Assembly (NCBI GenBank): GCA_035048495.1
Contig: CM068545.1
Location: 39,384,225 to 39,448,224, forward strand
Origin: Euptelea pleiosperma
Taxonomy: Eukaryota; Streptophyta; Magnoliopsida; Ranunculales; Eupteleaceae
Reading direction: 5' to 3'
Length of the DNA: 64,000 bases
Shown here: piece after piece, positions 58,806 to 64,000 of the stretch
How positions within the stretch are numbered: position 1 is the first letter of the stretch
Layout of the letters: every line of letters starts with the position of its first letter
Position numbers and translations under genes: made by a program
Notes under the pieces: model-generated
Database searches by the model: none
Told to the model about the DNA's origin: nothing
The model's input: the letters and a program-made list of their open reading frames with translations, nothing else

Positions 58806-59925
58806 TCTTTTCATGTTACACCCATATCCATTATTTCTCTATTCTTCTTAGAAGTAGGGTCATGAGTCATACTTCGTAGCTAGACTAGGTTTTTGGTTGA
58901 TGGGCTTAACAAGAAAAGGCTTTTATAGAAGGGTTCAAAGGGTTTCTAGTGAAGTATAATTCAGGTGAGTAAAATGGCTGAGCAGTTCAGAAAAATGGCC
59001 TAAATTATTTTCTAGGGTTTGCACTATCATGTATACTGTCTTGACTAGATACAGAGAAGGTTCTGTCGTAGTAATCCAATGTTGATGTCATTCTGAGTAT
59101 TATGATCGACGCAAAGGATAATGAGATCTCTCAACAAATATTGCGGGCATGAAGAATAGTGAGTCATCTAGTGACTCAAAATTATTGTATAACCCTCTGA
59201 AATGATTAAAGGCTCGAAAGCTCACTGGGTTAGGTCTCCACAATTATTCTCACAGGATCTCTAGAGTTTCTAAACTTAGGATGACTCTGATGTTGATAGT
59301 GTACAATTGTGTCGAATCTGAATTTTTCTAAGTTTTCAAACCTACTGTAGTTATGCTTGATTTGACTCAACGCTAACCTTAAACAAAAATTGTCATCCTC
59401 AATACTGACTTAACGGAGACTTTCGACTAATCAAAGTCAGGGTATTTGACACATTTTTGAAATTTTAGAAAGCTTTTGGAGAACATCAAAAACCACCCCC
59501 AAAACACAATTTCTCTCTTTTTTTTTATAAAAAAAGAAACATGAGTTTTTGGTAAATACCCACCCCTAACCAAAATACAACACCATCCTTGGTGCTCATA
59601 ACCGGGACATAAAATGATGAACAATCGGTAATGATGATGCAAAGGTTCAGGGAGGATGTTATCAAGTCGGTAGAAACTCGACAGTATGTGGTACCTGATG
59701 GTCGGCAGAATGAATGTACCTGCATGTCTAGAGATATAACAGTAATAACAAATGCATAAGACTCATGTACTCTAAGAATATCGGAATTGCCTTTCTGAAA
59801 GTGCTAAGTTTTACGTCTTCCACTAGACATGATGGGGGTATTTCAAGTACCCCCAACCAGGTTAAAACTCACGGAGACTGAGTGGATCTGTAGTCTTCCT
59901 GACACCTAAGGTGGAATAGAAACAA

Positions 59926-60408
59926 CTATCCTATCCCTTGTCTAGGTATACCTATGTAGAACAGGTCTTTCTCAATATAGACTGAGAAAAGGACAGTAAG
60001 TGCTCTAAGCAGCCCCACAAAAGCATGTAGTCGAGCGGGGAAGGATCGAAGCTTCTTAGTAAAAACTGAGAGGGGAGTAGTAGTGGGTTCTCTGACCATG
60101 GTTAGCAGAGTAGCAAACTCATTGAGTTTAGCGGGAATGTATCTGAATGGAGCAGACTCCAGCAGATCAGTGAATCCAGAATTGTCTGACTTCGATTTGA
60201 AGTCAGGCTCAAAGTGTTCTTGACACTGGGAGAATTTTTCCTCTTCCTCGAGGTTTTTAAATGCCATCGACATGTCCTCGGTTCTATACCCGATGGGTGC
60301 ATTAGCGATGGTAAGGAGCGGTGGAGCCAGGAAAGTTAGAGACCTATTTTCTAGACACGGCTCAAGTTGATCGCAAGATAATCCGAAGCCTAGACAGACG
60401 TGCGGCAC
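59926..60408 (-). CDS. Conserved frame of unknown function, element B (160 codons)
   Basis: Open minus-strand frame from Met at 60408 to a stop at 59926. Segments: CLENRSLTFLAPPLLT, then an acidic stretch (EDMSMAFKNLEEEEKFSQCQ), then SGFTDLLESAPFRYIPAKLN, FATLLTMVREPTTTPLSVFT and LLRALTVLFSVYIEKDLFYI. The last 95 residues match element A (39360-39797) with many substitutions but no frameshift. The first dozen residues come from sequence joined by the internal deletion. No domain was recognised; the Leu-rich tail could be helical. It could be a residue of a Gag-Pol frame or an accessory protein. Confidence 0.5.
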   Translation of the reverse strand: MPHVCLGFGLSCDQLEPCLENRSLTFLAPPLLTIANAPIGYRTEDMSMAFKNLEEEEKFSQCQEHFEPDFKSKSDNSGFTDLLESAPFRYIPAKLNEFATLLTMVREPTTTPLSVFTKKLRSFPARLHAFVGLLRALTVLFSVYIEKDLFYIGIPRQGIG

Positions 60409-60880
60409 ATCGGCTGACTTAAATACGCCCCAGACTTACCGGTTTGTCAAGCAATAGAGATGAGCTTTCCCTTAGTATAAGCTAGGGTTAGTTTGTGTTC
60501 CTAACACAACAAATAGCAGACCAACAAAGAACCAATGAAGCCACTAGCGAGCTCGATATACTTGAGTAGTAGGGACCTATGGGTGTGTTAGATAACAGGG
60601 ACCCGTGCTCGTGGACTTATTTGACCTGGGATCGAGGGAATGACTAATTGGATGGGTGTCATAGAACACCGATCTAGTTTGGCTCTAGCTCTTGATTCTT
60701 TTTATTAATGGTGGATCCTGGGGATTAAACTCAGTTGGAGTGATGAAATCCCACTAGTTTTAAGAGGAGCTGGGTCTGCTCAATTAGGGTTCATTAATTA
60801 GTGGCCATCCACGTAGTGCGAATAACTTTATGCAAAAAGCAAATAGACACGCGGCACTATAATCACCCAATTGCTCAGTA

Positions 60881-60898
60881 TCCCCGACAGCGGCGCCA
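60881..60898 (-). other. Element B primer-binding site
   Basis: Minus-strand TGGCGCCGCTGTCGGGGA, two bases from the LTR edge at 60901. The TGGCGCC...GGGGA form is the usual PBS of Athila/Tat elements. Confidence 0.85.
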
Positions 60899-60900
60899 TT

Positions 60901-61550
60901 TGAAAGTAGGGTTTTTCCGTGTCGTTTGATCGGAAACTCGTATTTCAACACCATTTATATTAAGATCCGAGACTTTTAACCTGCAAAACTTAAGAATTCT
61001 CACATAGTGGATAGTTGGATGTCTATCCGCACTCGGGGTTAGTTTGTGCAAATCGGGAACATGAAATAACATATTTTTTTGCTTGAAAACATGGAGAGGT
61101 GCGAGTGGTGGAGAAATCGGGATATAAAACATGATTGTTTGGTTTTTTTTTTAGAGAGAGAACATGATACATGAACGGAAGATAAAAACATGCAAACAAT
61201 TCCCAATAACTTTTCATTCATTAATAAAAAAAATGATTTACAATGCTTTCAATTAAAATATAACGAACTAATCAAGCACTAAAATAAATTTTAAGAAAAC
61301 TAAAGACTGAAAGGGTATGAAGAAACAAGCTAGAGAGAGAAGTAAAGATACCTAGAGAGAAAAGAATGTAAAGTGATGAGACAGATGGACAGCGTGCTGG
61401 CCGTGGGGTGGCTGGTGGTGGATGGACTTTGGTCAAGCCTTAAAGTGGAGCTTTTGGTGGCCGAACCGTGGAGTGAGGAGGTTTCAACCTATCGGAGTTG
61501 GAACGGTGGAGCAAGACGCAACAACAGGTGTGTTGACAGTGAAATATGGA
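60901..61550 (-). mobile_element. Element B 5' LTR, inner part
   Basis: Starts TGAAAGTAGGGTTTTTCCG at 60901 next to the PBS. After 650 bp it is interrupted by another LTR beginning at 61551. The remainder of this LTR should resume beyond 64000. Confidence 0.85.
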
Positions 61551-62932
61551 TGAAAGTAGGGTTTTTCCGCGTCGTTGGTTACGGAAACCCTAACTTCAAC
61601 AATATTTGTAATTAATCCGAGACTTTTAACCTGTAGAATGAGCAATTTTGTACAGTGGCTTGTGTCGGATGTCGATCCGCACTCGAGATTAGTCGGGTTA
61701 GCGCAATAATGAACATAAAATGACAGGAAATTTGCAGAGAATGGAACATAATATTATTCAAATCAACTTTATTCATTCGAACATGTCTCTTACAATCAAG
61801 TAAAAATAACTAAATTATAAAGCGTAAAAAAAAAGAATAAACTAGAGAGAGAAAGAGAGAACTAGAGATAGAAAGTAGAGAATTTTAGAGAGAGAAAGTA
61901 GAGAGGAGATTATAGAGATAGAGAGAGAGAAAAAGAAGAATGAAAGTAGAGAGAAAATTTTAGAAAGTTAGAGAGAGAAAAGTAGTTCTAGAGAGAGAAA
62001 AAGAGAGAAGAGAGTAGAGAGAGAAATTACCTCCACTTACCATTGAAGAGGAGTCGATCACTTGGAGAAGATTGGCAATGGGGAAGGTTATACGGAGTGA
62101 TCGAAATCGTGAAGATTGGCCTCATGAGTAGGGGTGGAGATTAGCCATGAGAATGGTGGTAAGTATAGAGGGCGGCACACTTGTGGTGTGTAGATCTCAT
62201 CGGTCCACCAAAGGAGGGGCCATCACGTTGAAGGATGGGGTGCTGGTGAATGGAGCGGACAGCAAAGAGGAGATGATGACGGTGAATGGATGCACACACC
62301 GGTGATGAGGTGGATGTGGTGCACGCATGGAAGAGACGTGCAGGTTGGTGTTGCACCTGCAACTCCAGCAATAACAACTTGCTGGTGAGAACGGCTCGAA
62401 TGGTGGAGCAGGGGTCGTAGTTCGGTATTGAAGGGAGATGCAGCAACGTCTTAGGTGAGGTCGCAGGTAGGAAAGGGAGAAGGTAGAGGACTCCTCCCTT
62501 CTCTTTTCTTCTTTCTTCTTCTTTTCTTTTTCTTTTTTTTTATTTATTTTTGGAATGGCTTGAAGAAGCAAGCCTGCAACTCAGCGTTGCAGGTCGTGGT
62601 GAGGAGGTGGAGAAGAGGCGGTAACGGAGTGGCTGAACGACGAGGAAGGTGCAACAGCTTGGAGGAGGTCGGCCAAAGGAGTTGTGGGTGATTGCTGGCC
62701 GTGGGTTGTTGCAGGTGGGCAGCGTGAAGGAGACGAGAGAAACGCGAAGGGCAGCCCTCCCGTTCTCTGCTTGTGGAGGCGGTGGAGTTCACTGGAGAAG
62801 AGCCAATCCGGCTGACAGTGGAGGCTGTAGTAGCTGCTGGTGGTGCGGGGGAAAGCACCATGAAGAGAGAGAATAGAAGAAAACGGACTGGTAGGGGCGA
62901 TTAGCGTGTTGCAGGTTAGCAACACCATGAAC

Positions 62933-62960
62933 ACCGGAGTTGCAGACCTGCAACTCCGGT
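62933..62960. other. LTR hairpin, 13-bp perfect stem
   Basis: ACCGGAGTTGCAG and CTGCAACTCCGGT around a 2-nt loop, the longest perfect stem of its kind in the window. Confidence 0.9.
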
Positions 62961-63180
62961 AAGGAAGAAAATAGAAGAAGAAGGAGACAAGGTGAAGAAG
63001 AAGAAGAGGAAGAAGAAGAAGAGAAGCCAGGAGGAGAAGAAAAGCTAGGAGAAGAAGAAGACGAAGGCAGGAGGAAAACCAGTCCGCCGGAGTAGTGGCT
63101 GGGATGATGACCGAAGTTGCAGGTTTTGCAACTTTGGTGGAAGGCGTGGGAGGAGAACGTTCAGCAGCGGTGGAGGATGA

Positions 63181-63245
63181 GAAGAAGAAGAAGAAGAAGA
63201 AGAAGAAGAAGAAGAAGAAGAAGAAGAAATAGAAGAAGAAGAAGA
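63181..63245 (+). repeat. (GAA)n microsatellite
   Basis: About 20 GAA units with one AAT interruption near 63228. It creates artificial poly-Arg, poly-Ser and Phe-rich frames on both strands. Confidence 0.95.
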
Positions 63246-64000
63246 AATGGAAGAGAGGAAGAGGGCGCACCAACTCGCCGGAAGAACCCGCCGGAAGAGA
63301 AGAAGAAGTGGAAGGAAGAAGAGAGAAGAGGGAAAGAGAGAGCCCAAAAAGGAGAGGGGTCTTAGGGTTTTCAACCCCTCTTCACAAGGAGAAACCGTGG
63401 GTTTCTCAACTTGGAAACTCACGGTTTCTAAAAATGTTTTTTTTTATTTTTTTATTTTTTTTTTTATATTTGAACTTGCGGGCTTGCGGGCTCGAGGTTT
63501 ATGGGCCGTTTGGCCATGACCACTAGGCCAAGAGATGATGCCACGTGTTGGCCAGTGGTTGGCCAAATGGGAACACTAAAAAAACGTGGGCCCTGAGTGC
63601 ATCGGCCATGGGCCAGAAGGTAGGTGAGTAGAATAGTGGGCCACTGGGCTCGATGGATGTGGACCTCTTACGAGGCTGCGGGTTAGGGTGTGTTTGGTTG
63701 CCAGGGGAGAAAAATGCATTTTTCTTTCCTCGGAGATCGAGCTCTGCTCTCTTTCATCTACAATCAACCATAGGATCAACCGAGTTCTAGAGATTGAGAT
63801 TTTACAATGGAGATCGGGTGGGTGATAGGATGGATGATCGAATGATATGAGGCACGATCGGATGGTCGGATGCATAGAATTGATAGATCAGATGGCGATC
63901 TGTAGAGATCCAACGGCCCGATGGAAGATCCAACGGTCAGAAAGCTAAGGGAGATGAGACAGAGCCAATGGGCAGGAGTTCTGGGGTTAGGTCAATAGAT

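Larger units (their letters stand above)
55225..60900 (-). mobile_element. Element B internal region (non-autonomous Athila-like)
   Basis: Internal region from the PBS at 60881-60898 to the polypurine tract at 55225. It consists of 60880-58401 and 55638-55225 once the nested LTR 55639-58395 is removed, about 2.9 kb. It lacks the gag-like frame and all pol motifs, keeping only the unknown frame 59926-60408. Compared with element A, about 1.58 kb is missing between points matching 42255 and 43832, and about 0.87 kb of leader is missing. Confidence 0.82.
61551..64000 (-). mobile_element. Family LTR (minus) nested in element B 5' LTR, runs off window
   Basis: Inner end TGAAAGTAGGGTTTTTCCGCG at 61551. 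Intron-like segment: donor CAATG|GTAAGT at 62040, acceptor TTCTACAG at 61631 (minus). Then a region with five GTTGC/GCAAC hairpins (62573-62593, 62906-62925, 62933-62960, 63110-63138 and a weaker one), a (GAA)n tract, and GATCCAACGG blocks matching 57655-57780. The outer end and any TSD lie beyond the window. Confidence 0.87.

Noticed and set aside
62581..63422. Frames of 230 and 125 codons with Phe, Ser or Arg runs
   Set aside because: Produced by the (GAA)n tract and neighbouring A/G-rich LTR sequence.
1..64000. CRISPR array, bacterial operon or viral genome
   Set aside because: No regular spacer array, no operon structure, introns throughout; retroelement content is of plant LTR and LINE type.

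Overview
This is nuclear DNA from a flowering plant. It has a host gene split into many short exons with GT/AG introns, dense nested LTR retrotransposons, LINE and hAT-like debris, and many microsatellites. The species cannot be read from the sequence; a magnoliid or another large, repeat-rich angiosperm genome would fit, but that is only an impression.

Only one ordinary host gene is visible. Positions 401-13866 on the minus strand hold the first 16 exons of the organellar TWINKLE-type DNA primase-helicase. They cover the transit peptide, zinc ribbon, TOPRIM domain and helicase Walker A; the rest of the helicase lies beyond the left edge. All exon joins are GT/AG and keep frame, giving 535 codons plus 2 nt. 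Its introns carry a 606-bp tandem duplication, a Copia 3' end, a LINE 3' end and microsatellites. Upstream (14772-16085) is a decayed LINE.

From 16086 to 64000 the window is almost entirely a nest of LTR retrotransposons. The main family has 2.4-2.8 kb LTRs (TGATATTCG...TACTTTCA), a PBS of the TGGCGCCGCTGTCGGGGA type and a G-rich polypurine tract before the 3' LTR. A linked integrase fragment (17231-17700) places it near the Athila/Tat branch of Ty3/Gypsy. Two minus-strand elements are recognisable. Element A has its 3' LTR at 33779-35422, its internal region at 35423-45262 and a 5' LTR fragment from 45263. Element B has its 3' LTR at 49909-55224, its internal region at 55225-60900 and its 5' LTR from 60901. 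Both lack recognisable reverse transcriptase and integrase, so they look non-autonomous. They are pierced by LTRs of the same family; three have exact target-site duplications (39798-42178, CCCTG; 51982-54679, CTAAC; 55639-58395, TATGT).

A second, chromovirus-like LTR type (TGTAATACC...GTGACA) occurs as a 3776-bp LTR with TSD CCCTC (21229-25004), and as a degraded copy (30037-33457) with a roughly 970-bp tandem repeat and an inverted piece. A Helitron-like insertion (about 20851-26985) carries a frameshifted piece of an HD-ZIP IV START-region gene. Two small hAT-like elements with 8-bp TSDs sit in a decayed gag region (47177-48640).

The best candidates for something undescribed are in the main LTR family. 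Seven copies keep a predicted intron near the LTR 3' end. Copies repeatedly form GTTGC/GCAAC hairpins with paired changes, and the LTR end forms a hairpin. A tRNA-like A-box/B-box segment recurs. A conserved reading frame of unknown function occupies the place of pol in the non-autonomous elements.
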